From NCBI RefSeq assembly GCF_002847015.1, contig NZ_CP025085.1, positions 3,472,001-3,536,000 on the forward strand: a stretch of DNA of 64,000 nt. The letters run 5' to 3'. Origin of the DNA: Prodigiosinella confusarubida. GTDB taxonomy: Bacteria > Pseudomonadota > Gammaproteobacteria > Enterobacterales > Enterobacteriaceae. The position numbers were made by a program, and so were the translations under genes. Below, one piece after another: positions 1 through 9,741 of the stretch. Numbering within the stretch: position 1 is the stretch's first letter; every line of letters starts with the position of its first letter. The notes below the pieces were generated by a model. The model did not search any database. It saw nothing but the letters and a program-made list of their open reading frames with translations, and was not told the origin of the DNA.

Positions 1-2
1 TG

Positions 3-1133
3 GAAACATTACGGCTGTTTTATCGTGCACAAGCAGAAACCGAACATATCAGCCAAGCGGCTGAAGATTTTCGCAGCCGGACAATGGAAGTCTTGCGCAT
101 GGCGTTTCTCTCCTCCGGCGTACTGGAATTTTTCGCTTCTATCTCTATTGCTGTGGTCGCCGTCTATTTCGGGTTTTCCTACCTGGGAGAACTCAATTTT
201 GGTCATTACAGTACGAGCATCACACTGTTTGCCGGTTTTCTGGTATTGATTCTGGCGCCTGAATTTTTTCAGCCGCTGCGCGATCTGGGTACCTTTTATC
301 ACGCCAAGGCACAAGCCATTGGTGCAGCAGAAACGCTATTCAGTTTTTTGTCTGCGGACAGTGAACAGGTCGGCGATGGGCAGCAGACATTCACCAGCAC
401 GTCACCAGTGGGCATAGAAGCTTGTGACCTGGTAATCCTGTCACCCACCGGCACACCGCTTACCAGCCCCCTCTCATTCGTGATTCACCCCGGTCAACGT
501 ATCGCACTGGTCGGCACCAGTGGCGCGGGGAAAAGTTCTTTGCTGAATGTCCTGCTGGGCTTCCTGCCCTACCACGGCACATTGCAGGTAAACGGCTGCG
601 AATTGAGCTCACTTTTGCCATCATCATGGCGACAACATATAAGCTGGGTGGGGCAAAACCCACATCTGCCGGAGCAGACACTGCGACAGAATATTTTACT
701 GGGTCACCCAGAGGCGGATGAAACACAGTTACAACACGTGATTGAACGCGCTTATGTGCACGAATTTACCGACCAATTGCCATTGGGTCTGGAAACACTG
801 GTCGGTGAGGGTGCCGCCCGGCTTTCTGTTGGTCAGGCCCAGCGTGTCGCTGTGGCACGAGCATTGCTGCATCCTTGCCACCTGTTGCTGCTGGATGAGC
901 CCGGCGCCAGTCTGGATGCCCACAGCGAACAGCGTGTCATGCACGCCCTGAACGATGCCGCCAGGCAGCAAACGACCTTGCTGGTAACCCATCAACTCAA
1001 TGATCTGTCGGACTATGATGATATCTGGGTAATGGCGAATGGCCGCCTTGTGCAACAAGGACGCTATGACACCCTGAGCACAACACCGGGCGCGTTTGCC
1101 GAACTGCTGAACCAGCGTAAGGGAGATCTGTGA
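3..1133 (+). CDS. cydD: CydD, heterodimeric ABC exporter subunit for cytochrome bd assembly (5' end outside window)
   Basis: The window opens inside this gene; the reading frame runs in from base 3, so about the first third of the protein is missing. CydD with CydC forms an inner-membrane ABC exporter that moves glutathione and cysteine to the periplasm and is needed for cytochrome bd assembly. Visible are the last membrane segments, a Walker A motif GTSGAGKSS (about nt 513-539), a variant signature LSVGQAQR, a Walker B ending LLLLDEP, and the switch histidine in LVTHQL. The variant signature (LSVGQ rather than LSGGQ) is usual for CydD. The stop codon lies one base before the cydC start, so the two are co-translated. 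Identification is by strong similarity to the E. coli protein and by the cydDC-aat-infA order. Confidence 0.95.
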   Translation, partial: ETLRLFYRAQAETEHISQAAEDFRSRTMEVLRMAFLSSGVLEFFASISIAVVAVYFGFSYLGELNFGHYSTSITLFAGFLVLILAPEFFQPLRDLGTFYHAKAQAIGAAETLFSFLSADSEQVGDGQQTFTSTSPVGIEACDLVILSPTGTPLTSPLSFVIHPGQRIALVGTSGAGKSSLLNVLLGFLPYHGTLQVNGCELSSLLPSSWRQHISWVGQNPHLPEQTLRQNILLGHPEADETQLQHVIERAYVHEFTDQLPLGLETLVGEGAARLSVGQAQRVAVARALLHPCHLLLLDEPGASLDAHSEQRVMHALNDAARQQTTLLVTHQLNDLSDYDDIWVMANGRLVQQGRYDTLSTTPGAFAELLNQRKGDL

Positions 1134-1134
1134 G

Positions 1135-2874
1135 ATGAAGAAGATTCAAGCTATGCAGGCATTAAAACCCTTTCTCGCCCTCTATCGTCGTCATATCTGG
1201 CGATTAAGTCTGGGCGTTATTCTGGCCATTGTTACCCTGCTGTCCAGCATCAGTCTGTTAACCCTGTCCGGCTGGTTTCTCGCCGGGTCGGCACTGGCGG
1301 GAGTCGGCGGATTATATACATTCAACTATATGCTGCCTGCCGCTGGTGTGCGTGGCGCGGCCATTCTTCGTACCGTCAGCCGCTATGCGGAGCGGCTGGT
1401 CAGTCATGACGCCACATTCCGGGTTCTCCAACATCTGCGCGTGTTCACTTTCAAGCGTATTTTGCCACTCTCCCCCGGTGGAATCGCTCGCTTTCGTCAG
1501 GCAGAATTGCTCAACCGGCTGGTGGCCGATGTCGATACACTGGATCATCTGTATCTGCGCGTCATTTCCCCGCTGGTAAGCGCCTTGCTGGTGATACTCG
1601 CCGTGGCTTATGGTTTAAGCTGGTTAGATACCACTCTGGCTACCGTGCTGGCGGCAATTATGCTGGCATTGCTGGTGATATTACCGCTGGTGTTCTATCG
1701 TGCCGGTCAGCCAGTTGGTTTCGCGCTGACAGACTTGCGAGCACAATATCGAGTACAACTCACGACCTGGTTGCACGGGCAAGCCGAACTGACCGTGTTC
1801 GGCGCTCTGCTGACATTTCGCCAACAACTGGAACACCTTGAAAGCCGGTGGCTCTCTCATCAACGCCACCAGGCGGCATTAAACGCGCTGGCGCAAGCTA
1901 TCATGATATTCAGCAGCGGCCTGACCATCACCCTGATACTGTGGATGGCAGCGGATGGCATCGGTGGTGACAGCCAGCCAGGCGCGCTGATCGCCCTGTT
2001 CGTCTTTTCCTCTCTGGCAGCCTTTGAAGCGCTGGCTCCGGTTGCCGGCGCTTTCCAGCATATGGGACAAGTCACCGCATCAGCAGCACGAGTCAGCCAA
2101 CTGATGGAACTTACCCCCGCTGTCGTTTTCCCGGAACATGGCCCCGCACGCCCACCACAAGTGACCTTGACACTGGATAACATCAGCTTCACTTATCCAG
2201 ACCAACCACTACCGGTATTGAAGCAGATATCGCTATCCATTAAGTCCGGCGAGCATATTGCGTTGCTGGGACGCACTGGGTGCGGAAAATCAACCCTGTT
2301 ACAACTGATTACCCGTGCCTGGGATTGTTCTCAGGGTGAGATTCGCATTAATGATGTCCCCATGACGCAATGGCGTGAAGAGACCCTGCGCAGCATGATG
2401 CGCGTGGTACCACAGCGCACCCATATTTTCAGTACCACGCTGCGGGACAATTTACGTCTTGCCGCGCCAGACGCCGATGATGAACAGTTGAAAACGGTGC
2501 TAAGCCAGGTCGGGTTAGAAAAATTGCTAGAGAATGAAGGGCTTAATGCCTGGCTGGGCGAAGGTGGACGCCAGTTGTCTGGAGGCGAATACCGACGCAT
2601 CGGGCTGGCCCGAGCACTACTTTATTCAGCACCATTGATACTGCTGGATGAGCCAACGGAAGGATTGGATGCCGAAACCGAACAACACATACTGCAACTC
2701 CTGCGCCAGCAATGTATTGGGAAAACACTGATCGTGATTACTCATCGGCTGCGCGGTCTGGAGGAGATGGATCGTATCTGTGTGATGGATGGCGGGCGTA
2801 TCGTCGAACAAGGTAATCATCAGGCATTAATGGACCAGCAGGGACGATACTGGCAATTCCGGCAACATGTATAA
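1135..2874 (+). CDS. cydC: CydC, heterodimeric ABC exporter subunit for cytochrome bd assembly
   Basis: Second half of the CydDC thiol exporter. The 579-residue length is normal for CydC. Membrane segments fill roughly residues 20-300, and the nucleotide-binding domain follows with Walker A GRTGCGKST, signature LSGGEYRR, Walker B LILLDEP and a switch histidine in VITHRL. The start ATG is one base after the cydD stop, so translation is probably coupled. It is followed by about 190 bases before aat. Other ABC exporters with this fold are possible in principle, but pairing with CydD and the neighbouring aat-infA genes settle the call. Confidence 0.96.
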   Translation: MKKIQAMQALKPFLALYRRHIWRLSLGVILAIVTLLSSISLLTLSGWFLAGSALAGVGGLYTFNYMLPAAGVRGAAILRTVSRYAERLVSHDATFRVLQHLRVFTFKRILPLSPGGIARFRQAELLNRLVADVDTLDHLYLRVISPLVSALLVILAVAYGLSWLDTTLATVLAAIMLALLVILPLVFYRAGQPVGFALTDLRAQYRVQLTTWLHGQAELTVFGALLTFRQQLEHLESRWLSHQRHQAALNALAQAIMIFSSGLTITLILWMAADGIGGDSQPGALIALFVFSSLAAFEALAPVAGAFQHMGQVTASAARVSQLMELTPAVVFPEHGPARPPQVTLTLDNISFTYPDQPLPVLKQISLSIKSGEHIALLGRTGCGKSTLLQLITRAWDCSQGEIRINDVPMTQWREETLRSMMRVVPQRTHIFSTTLRDNLRLAAPDADDEQLKTVLSQVGLEKLLENEGLNAWLGEGGRQLSGGEYRRIGLARALLYSAPLILLDEPTEGLDAETEQHILQLLRQQCIGKTLIVITHRLRGLEEMDRICVMDGGRIVEQGNHQALMDQQGRYWQFRQHV

Positions 2875-3065
2875 CGCCAGCCGTTTATAGTGTAATAAAG
2901 GTCATTTAAGTAAACTGGCATCGACAAGCCATATGGGCCGTGCCAAGCCTGCATGGTTGATTCAAGATACAGAGGGAAACACAGAGATAAGGTTCCTGGA
3001 TGGGGGCTTCACTCTGTGATCGCCCCTGGTATTCCGGTCTGTTAACTGACTGCTTTTGGAGGGTT

Positions 3066-3779
3066 ATGGTGCCATTATTTGAACTCTCTCCGTACTCACT
3101 GCAGTTCCCCGATCCGGAAAATGCATTAGGTGAACCTAACGGACTGTTGGCATTGGGTGGGGATTTGTCTCCTCAACGGTTACTCGCCGCTTATCAACAG
3201 GGCATTTTCCCGTGGTATTCCCCAGGAGAAGCGATCCTATGGTGGTCGCCCGATCCACGCGCAGTGCTGTTGCCAGAACAATTCCATATCAGCCGCAGCA
3301 TGAAAAAATTCATGCGCAAAACAGACTATCAGGTCACGCTGAATTACGCTTTCGAACATGTTATCGCCGCTTGCGCCAGTGAGCGGGCGGAGGGCACCTG
3401 GATCAGCCAGGAAATTATGGCGGCTTATTGTCAGTTACATCAGTTAGGAAGGGCACATTCAGTAGAAGTGTGGCATAATCGCCAACTTGTCGGGGGAGTG
3501 TATGGTATCTCGCAAGGCGCGTTGTTTTGCGGAGAATCCATGTTTAGTCGGGCTGACAATGCCTCCAAGTATGGATTGCTGTCGTTCCAACAACACTTCA
3601 TACGCTGCGGCGGTCGTCTGATTGATTGTCAGGTACTTAATGCACATACCGCCTCATTAGGGGCCTGCGAAATACCCCGCCACCAGTTTTTGCAGCGACT
3701 TTCCCAGCTTCAGAACACAGCTATTTCAGAGACCTGCTGGCACCCGCAAACGGTAGTGCGCCCTACCCTGGTGCCGTAA
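3066..3779 (+). CDS. aat: Leucyl/phenylalanyl-tRNA-protein transferase
   Basis: Aat transfers Leu or Phe from aminoacyl-tRNA to proteins with N-terminal Lys or Arg, creating N-degrons read by ClpS and degraded by ClpAP. Typical stretches are visible: [55 protein letters not shown] and [12 protein letters not shown]. The frame is open from 3000, but I place the start at the ATG at 3066 because a GGAGG lies just upstream and the E. coli protein begins at the matching place; this gives 237 residues. It is notable that clpA and clpS, the downstream partners in the N-end rule, lie 3 kb away. Confidence 0.95.
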   Translation: MVPLFELSPYSLQFPDPENALGEPNGLLALGGDLSPQRLLAAYQQGIFPWYSPGEAILWWSPDPRAVLLPEQFHISRSMKKFMRKTDYQVTLNYAFEHVIAACASERAEGTWISQEIMAAYCQLHQLGRAHSVEVWHNRQLVGGVYGISQGALFCGESMFSRADNASKYGLLSFQQHFIRCGGRLIDCQVLNAHTASLGACEIPRHQFLQRLSQLQNTAISETCWHPQTVVRPTLVP

Positions 3780-3785
3780 ATAGTT

Positions 3786-3813
3786 GTTGATAAATCATAT
3801 TCAGATTATCAAC
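3786..3813 (+). terminator. Possible terminator after aat
   Basis: Eight-base inverted repeat (GTTGATAA / TTATCAAC) with a 12-base loop just after the aat stop. The tail (GCTTCTTTA) is only weakly T-rich, so termination is possible rather than certain. Confidence 0.35.
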
Positions 3814-3871
3814 GCTTCTTTACATAACGCGGGTTTTTCGGCATTATCTTGCCGGTAAAAAACTAAGGTAG

Positions 3872-4108
<237 letters not shown>

Positions 4109-4164
4109 CCGGTTCGCCCATCGCTAACCATAGCGATCCCGAGGATATTTAATTTCTCTGCTTA

Positions 4165-4195
4165 GCCCTTTCCGTCCGCGGTAAAGGGCCTTTGC
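4165..4195 (+). terminator. Rho-independent terminator after infA
   Basis: Stem GCCCTTT / AAAGGGC (4165-4171 with 4183-4189) followed by CTTTGCTCT. The position 56 bases after the infA stop fits a terminator for that gene. Confidence 0.6.
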
Positions 4196-4437
4196 TCTCT
4201 TCTCGCCACGCTTGCTTACAATTTTCTATTGCAATATATTGTAAGAGTATACTTTCTTCGCCATGGGTGCGAAAACCAGCAATCACGCGCGATGCACACC
4301 ATCCTCGCTGGTCATTATCATAAAAGCCGATGATTCAATATCATGGTTTTTTTATTCTATCAGTCCCGAGTTGGACAATATCCCCTTAGCGTCTACTTTT
4401 CATTAACAGCCACATTTGCAAACATGGAGACTTGCCA
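4196..4437. other. infA-treA intergenic region
   Basis: Non-coding stretch between the infA terminator and treA. It contains an AT-rich partial inverted repeat around 4218-4245 (TACAATTT...ATATTGTA) and must hold the treA promoter, but I cannot assign its elements. In E. coli, as I recall, a serine tRNA (serW) lies between infA and clpA; no tRNA-like sequence is seen here. Confidence 0.4.
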
Positions 4438-6093
4438 ATGATTTCATTCCGCGTAGTAAGGAGGTACCTTCTGCTAATTATTCTGCAATGTATTATCGCC
4501 AATAATGTTATACCTATTGCCTGGGCTGAACCCGTAACAGCTTCAGAAGTAAATTCACCGCCAGATGTTCTGTTTGGCCCACTGTTCAAAGCCGTACAAC
4601 GCGCAAAGCTGTTCCCCGACCAAAAAACGTTTGCTGATGCCGTTCCCAAATATGAGCCATCAGCAATCATGGCGGATTACTACGCACAAAAGAATCAGCA
4701 CCATTTCGATCTGAACTATTTTGTGCAAAACAACTTTACGCTACCTTCGGATGGGAAAGGCTTTATTCCCCCCGGCGGTCAGACATTGCGTGAACATATC
4801 AACGCTCTCTGGCCACATTTGACCCAAAGTACACCGGATATTGCCCGCTGGGACTCGCTGTTACCATTGCCTAACGCATATGTCGTGCCCGGTGGACGTT
4901 TTCGGGAGGTTTACTACTGGGACAGTTACTTCACCATGCTGGGGCTGGCCGAAAGCGGCCAGTGGGATACCATTCGAAACATGGTGAACAACTTTGCCTG
5001 GCAAATCGATCAGTACGGCCATATTCCTAACGGGAACCGAACCTATTATCTCAGCCGCTCTCAACCCCCGTTTTTCAGCAAGATGGTGGAATTGCTTGCC
5101 ACACACGATGGCCAAAACACATTAGTAACTTATCTGCCGCAGATAAAAAAAGAGTATGACTACTGGATGGCGGGTGCAGAAGATCTGAAACCCGGACAGG
5201 CCAGTGAGCGCGTAGTACGTTTGCCGGATGGTACCGTACTGAACCGTTACTGGGATGAGCGCGATGTGCCCCGTACCGAATCCTGGCTGGACGATGTAAC
5301 CACCGCCAGTGCGGTCAAAGGGAACCAACGGGCTCACCTCTACCGCAACCTGCGAGCGGGTGCTGCCTCAGGCTGGGATTTCAGCTCCCGTTGGCTGAAA
5401 GATCCCATGAAACTCTCTACCATCAACATCACAGAGATCTTGCCTGTTGACCTGAATTCGCTGATTTATCATATCGAAAGGGTTCTGGCAAAAGCCAGTC
5501 AGTTAGACAATCATACTGACGCTGCCAGGCGCTATACCGAACTCGCTGCAAAACGCCGGCAAGCCATCAATCACTATTTCTGGAATACCGCCAAAGGCTA
5601 CTACGCTGATTACGACTGGAAACAGAAAGAAGTACACAATCAACTCACCGCCGCGACCCTGTTTCCGTTATATGTACAGGCGGCAACCGATGAATATGCC
5701 AACAAAACAGCAGAAGTCGTCCGCGCCGAGTTGTTGAAAAAAGGAGGATTGGCTACGACCACCATTCATACCGGTCAGCAATGGGATGCGCCTAACGGCT
5801 GGGCACCGTTACAGTGGGTCGCAGTTCAAGGCTTACGTTACTATCACCATGATGCGCTGGCACGGGATATCGGTACCCGCTTCCTGAATAGCGTAGTTCA
5901 AACCTATCATCTTGAAAACAAACTGGTAGAGAAGTATGACATCGAGGGTGACACTGGCGGCGGCGGTGGCGGTGAATACCCGTTACAGGACGGTTTTGGC
6001 TGGACCAATGGCGTTACCATGAAACTGTTGGCACTGTATCCGCTGCCGGAGGATCAACCAGGCACCGTGTCAAACGATAAACTCGCGCAGTGA
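4438..6093 (+). CDS. treA: Periplasmic alpha,alpha-trehalase
   Basis: Glycoside hydrolase family 37 enzyme splitting trehalose into two glucose units in the periplasm, so that external trehalose can be used under osmotic stress. Both trehalase signatures are present: [14 protein letters not shown] around residue 155 and [10 protein letters not shown] around residue 450, plus the glycine-rich [20 protein letters not shown] near the C terminus. A signal peptide is evident (basic start, hydrophobic run to about residue 30, cleavage near AWA). The frame opens at a TTG at 4432, but the ATG at 4438 has GGAGA at proper spacing, giving 551 residues. It lies between infA and clpA, convergent with clpA, an insertion relative to the E. 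coli order. Confidence 0.94.
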   Translation: MISFRVVRRYLLLIILQCIIANNVIPIAWAEPVTASEVNSPPDVLFGPLFKAVQRAKLFPDQKTFADAVPKYEPSAIMADYYAQKNQHHFDLNYFVQNNFTLPSDGKGFIPPGGQTLREHINALWPHLTQSTPDIARWDSLLPLPNAYVVPGGRFREVYYWDSYFTMLGLAESGQWDTIRNMVNNFAWQIDQYGHIPNGNRTYYLSRSQPPFFSKMVELLATHDGQNTLVTYLPQIKKEYDYWMAGAEDLKPGQASERVVRLPDGTVLNRYWDERDVPRTESWLDDVTTASAVKGNQRAHLYRNLRAGAASGWDFSSRWLKDPMKLSTINITEILPVDLNSLIYHIERVLAKASQLDNHTDAARRYTELAAKRRQAINHYFWNTAKGYYADYDWKQKEVHNQLTAATLFPLYVQAATDEYANKTAEVVRAELLKKGGLATTTIHTGQQWDAPNGWAPLQWVAVQGLRYYHHDALARDIGTRFLNSVVQTYHLENKLVEKYDIEGDTGGGGGGEYPLQDGFGWTNGVTMKLLALYPLPEDQPGTVSNDKLAQ

Positions 6094-6111
6094 CCCTGGT
6101 GGCACTATCCT

Positions 6112-6135
6112 GGCATCTCAGCGCCATGAGATGCC
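6112..6135 (+). terminator. Hairpin after treA
   Basis: Nine-base perfect stem GGCATCTCA / TGAGATGCC with a six-base loop, 18 bases after the treA stop. No T-run follows, so it may act as an RNA 3' end stabiliser or a weak terminator. Confidence 0.4.
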
Positions 6136-6260
6136 GCTCACTCACCCAAAATCATGCCATCACACGTTGTCTGTCATGACTACTCTGGCAATACCCATTC
6201 AGTTGTCGTATTGATTGAATAGCATTGCGGAATGACGCAATGTCATGACTGAAAACCGAC

Positions 6261-6287
6261 CAAAAGAAAGGGCATCCGAAGATGCCC
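6261..6287 (-). terminator. Rho-independent terminator for the clpA transcript
   Basis: Read on the minus strand this is GGGCATC, a TTCG tetraloop, GATGCCC and then TTTCTTTTGG. The stem and T-rich tail point to termination of minus-strand transcription coming from clpA. It lies about 170 bases past the clpA stop, so the clpA mRNA would carry the repeat element that sits between. Confidence 0.65.
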
Positions 6288-6291
6288 ATAT

Positions 6292-6440
6292 ATGCTCGCC
6301 ATACTTCAAGTTGCTGTGCGTTGGCTGCACTTAATCACTCGGCCCATCCCTGGGTTCGCTCCTTTGGAGCCACTGCAAGCCGCGTTCAAACTGCTCCCGA
6401 CAGATTTGTCACCCAAACCACTTGAGTATTGGATGATGAT
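6292..6440. repeat. Dispersed enterobacterial intergenic repeat, copy 1
   Basis: A roughly 150-base element beginning CGCCATACTTCAAGTTGC, followed by GTGCGTTGGCTGCAC, TCACTCGGCCCATCC, GGGTTCGCTCCTTTGGAGCC and ending near ACTTGAGTATTGG. These blocks match, from memory, a non-coding repeat scattered between genes in Dickeya, Pectobacterium, Serratia and Yersinia. The two ends are imperfect inverted repeats (CATACTTCAAG / CTTGAGTATTG). Relics of the same family lie at 37985-38045 and 46121-46195. Confidence 0.6.
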
Positions 6441-6454
6441 GTCGGCAAAGAAAC

Positions 6455-8730
6455 TCAGTGCACCGCACCTTCTGCCTTCTTCTTCTGCGCGCTAAGGAAA
6501 CGGTAAGTCAACTGCTGTGCTTCCTTATCCAGTTCCACCGTGACGGAACCACCATCCACCAACGCCCCAAAAAGCAGCTCGTTGGCCAATGGTTTTTTCA
6601 GGCTTTCCTGCATAACGCGAGCCATGGGCCGGGCCCCCATCGATTTGTCATAACCTTTTCCTGCCAGCCAGTTACGGGCATCCTCACTGACTTCCAGCGA
6701 TACACCTTTCGCATCCAACTGTGCCTGTAGTTCAACCACAAATTTATCCACCACTTGCTGAATAACCTCAGGTGAGAGATGGTTGAACCAGATAATGCCG
6801 TCCAAGCGGTTACGGAACTCCGGCGTAAACACTTTTTTGATCTCTTCCATTGCGTCGCTGCTATTATCCTGATGGATAAGCCCGATAGACTTACGCTGCG
6901 TTTCACGCACGCCGGCATTGGTGGTCATGACCACGATCACATTGCGGAAATCTGCCTTGCGACCATTGTTATCCGTCAGTGTGCCATTATCCATTACCTG
7001 TAGCAGCAGGTTGAAAACATCCGGATGCGCCTTCTCGATTTCATCCAGCAACAATACAGAATGCGGATGCTTGATCACTGCATCAGTCAGCAGACCTCCC
7101 TGATCAAACCCTACATAGCCCGGAGGTGCGCCAATCAGGCGGCTAACCGTATGACGCTCCATATATTCGGACATATCAAAGCGTAATAACTCGATATCCA
7201 GCGCCTTGGCCAATTGCAGCGTCACCTCGGTTTTCCCGACCCCGGTCGGACCGGCAAACAGGAAGGACCCTACCGGTTTGCGATCATGCCCTAACCCGGC
7301 ACGACTCATCTTGATGGCTTCCGTCAAGGCTTCAATCGCCTTGTCCTGACCAAACACCAGCATTTTCAAACGATCGCCAAGATTTCTCAGCACATCGCGA
7401 TCACTGGCCGACACCGTTTTTCCGGAATACGGGCAATACGCGCCACCACAGATTCAATATCTGCCACATTAACCGTCTTCTTGCGTTTGCTTATTGGCAA
7501 CAAACGGCTGCGCGCACCAGCTTCATCAATAACGTCAATGGCTTTATCCGGCAAATGGCGATCATTGATGTATTTCACCGCGAGATCTACCGCGGCACGA
7601 ACTGCTTTTGCGGTGTAACGGACATCATGGTGTGCTTCGTATTTCGGTTTCAGGCCATTGATGATCTGTACTGTCTCTTCCACACTGGGCTCAGTGATAT
7701 CAATCTTCTGGAAACGACGGGCCAGTGCCCGGTCTTTTTCAAAGATATTGCTGAATTCCTGATAGGTCGTGGAACCAATGACTCGAATCTTGCCGCTGGA
7801 AAGCATTGGTTTAATCAGATTGGCAGCATCCACCTGACCGCCCGACGCCGCACCGGCACCAATAATAGTATGAATTTCATCGATAAACAGAATGCTACTC
7901 TGATCTTGCTCCAGCTGTTTCAGTAGCGCTTTGAAGCGTTTTTCAAAATCACCACGGTATTTGGTACCAGCCAATAGCGAACCGATATCCAACGAATAAA
8001 GTGTACAGTCAGCCATCACTTCCGGAACATCGCCCTGCTCAATACGCCAAGCCAACCCTTCCGCGATAGCCGTTTTCCCTACTCCTGATTCACCTACCAG
8101 TAGCGGATTATTCTTACGACGGCGGCACAGTACCTGAATAGTCCGCTCCAGTTCTTTTTCACGCCCAATCAGCGGATCAATACCGCCGACACGGGCAAGC
8201 TGGTTCAGATTGGTGGTGAAGTTTTCCATACGATCTTCCCCTCCGGCCGGCTCTTCATTTACCGGATTTTCCAGGTTTGGTGACTGTCCGGATTCCTCTT
8301 TGCGCGTTCCATGTGAAATAAAATTCACAATATCCAGACGGCTGACATCATGCTTGCGCAGCAGATACGCAGCCTGAGATTCCTGTTCGCTGAAAATGGC
8401 AACCAGAACGTTGGCACCAGATACTTCACTGCGTCCCGATGATTGTACGTGGAACACTGCACGTTGTAATACCCGCTGAAAACTCAGCGTTGGTTGAGTA
8501 TCCCGCTCTTCATCACTTGATGGCAACGTCGGCGTGGTCTGTTCAATGAACGTCTCCAACTCCTGACGCAAAACGGCCAAATCTACCGTACAGGCCTCCA
8601 GTGCTTCACGCGCAGCAGGATTACTGAGCAGTGCCAGTAACAGGTGCTCCACGGTCATAAACTCATGCCGGTGCTCACGCGCCCTGGCAAAAGCCATGTT
8701 GAGACTGAGTTCCAGTTCTTGATTGAGCAT
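6455..8730 (-). CDS. clpA: ClpA, ATP-dependent Clp protease unfoldase, interrupted by a frameshift
   Basis: ClpA is the AAA+ hexamer that unfolds substrates for ClpP. All parts are present: N-domain starting [14 protein letters not shown], first AAA module with Walker [11 protein letters not shown], second with [10 protein letters not shown], sensor and arginine-finger regions, and the ClpP-binding IGL loop in KSIGLIHQ. The gene is split into two frames. The upstream frame (8730-7387) ends abnormally after ARIPEK, and the downstream frame (7414-6455) resumes with [15 protein letters not shown]. One extra A in the run at 7417-7421 (T on the plus strand) would restore one continuous protein of about 758 residues, the family length. 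It is either a sequencing error in a homopolymer or a real recent mutation. It forms a pair with clpS, 30 bases upstream. Confidence 0.93.
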
Positions 8731-8760
8731 AGGCACCTCCCAAAATAAAATTGCCCTAAT

Positions 8761-9084
8761 TCAGGCTTTTTCCAGCGTACAGAGCAACGGGTGCTCATTT
8801 TCCGTGGCGTAACGATTCACTTGCGCGACTTTCGTTTCCGCCACTTCGGCGCTGTAAACACCACAGATTGCTTTCCCTTCGTAGTGAACAGTAAGCATCA
8901 GTTGCGTTGCACGTTCAATATCATAAGAAAAGAACTTTTGCAGCACGTCAATAACAAATTCCATCGGTGTGTAATCATCGTTGTTTAATATCACTTTATA
9001 CATCGATGGTGGCTGCACTGCTTCAGTCTGTTTTTCTTTGATCGAGCCCTCGGTATGTGGCCCTGTACTGTTATTTCCCATCAT
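8761..9084 (-). CDS. clpS: ClpS, N-degron adaptor for ClpAP
   Basis: 107-residue adaptor that binds N-terminal Leu, Phe, Tyr and Trp and delivers such substrates to ClpA. The core is unmistakable: [20 protein letters not shown], the DVLQKFF helix, the A[16 protein letters not shown] segment and the end [11 protein letters not shown]. The N-terminal tail, which regulates ClpA, is variable in the family and differs here from E. coli. It lies immediately upstream of clpA and divergent from cspD. Only two of the candidate start codons (the adjacent ATG pair at the beginning) make sense. Confidence 0.96.
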   Translation of the reverse strand: MMGNNSTGPHTEGSIKEKQTEAVQPPSMYKVILNNDDYTPMEFVIDVLQKFFSYDIERATQLMLTVHYEGKAICGVYSAEVAETKVAQVNRYATENEHPLLCTLEKA

Positions 9085-9420
9085 CTGCCCATTGTGGTCT
9101 GACTGTCATCTACCAGCGACTTACTCTACTGCATTAATACTAGCCTACGTGATTTTCATTTTACATCGTCAGGCCAAACACGTCCCTATCAACCACTGCA
9201 TTATGAAATAGTCTTGATCATTAACGTCGAATAAACATCTCAATAGCGTTACCTATATCAAACTTTGACAAACTCCCCTACGGGTGAAAAGCCGGATCGC
9301 TTGACGCCGAGATCGATTTCACTAGAGTGTAGAAGTGAATTGATGGCGTTTTAATCAATTCAGATTCACCTTAACCAATAACCTCGCCTCAAAGAATATT
9401 TTTGAGAAGGATGGAGATGC
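9085..9420. other. clpS-cspD divergent promoter region
   Basis: About 335 bases between two divergent genes. It must hold both promoters. The 50 bases before cspD include a leader ending AAGGATGGAGATGC, in which AAGGA and GGAG provide ribosome binding sites. No open frame or repeat was seen. Confidence 0.4.
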
Positions 9421-9642
9421 ATGGAGATAGGTACTGTTAAATGGTTCAATAACGCCAAAGGCTTTGGCTTTATTTGTCCTGAAAGGGGTGGTGAAGATAT
9501 TTTCGCTCATTATTCAACCATTCAGATGGACGGTTACAGAACGCTCAAAGCTGGGCAGGTCGTGCAGTTCGATGTGCACCAGGGACCAAAAGGCAATCAC
9601 GCCAGTCTGATCGTGCCAGTAGCCAGTGAAGCCATCGCCTGA
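9421..9642 (+). CDS. cspD: CspD, cold-shock-like inhibitor of DNA replication
   Basis: 73-residue cold-shock-domain protein. It carries the RNP1 motif GFGFICPE and RNP2-like DIFAHYS and aligns along its length with E. coli CspD, including the QFDVHQGPKGNHAS segment, which separates it from CspA. CspD is made in stationary phase and starvation, binds single-stranded DNA and blocks replication. As in E. coli it lies divergent to clpS. It ends before a strong hairpin terminator. Confidence 0.94.
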   Translation: MEIGTVKWFNNAKGFGFICPERGGEDIFAHYSTIQMDGYRTLKAGQVVQFDVHQGPKGNHASLIVPVASEAIA

Positions 9643-9700
9643 GCATCCACAGCGCTATTCCCGGTTCACATTCCCTAATCCTGGTCTCAGGTATATATAC

Positions 9701-9734
9701 AGATGCTGGTCACTTTCGCGACCAGCATCTTTTC
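9701..9734 (+). terminator. Terminator between cspD and the convergent ybjD
   Basis: Eleven-base perfect stem AGATGCTGGTC / GACCAGCATCT, eight-base loop, then TTTTCCCC. On the minus strand the stem is followed by a weaker tail, so it mainly serves cspD but may also end transcripts of the converging gene. Confidence 0.8.
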
Positions 9735-9741
9735 CCCTGTC

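Noticed and set aside
7381-7440. Programmed frameshift in clpA
   Set aside because: Known clpA genes are read in one frame, and I see no stimulatory hairpin; a homopolymer error or mutation is simpler.
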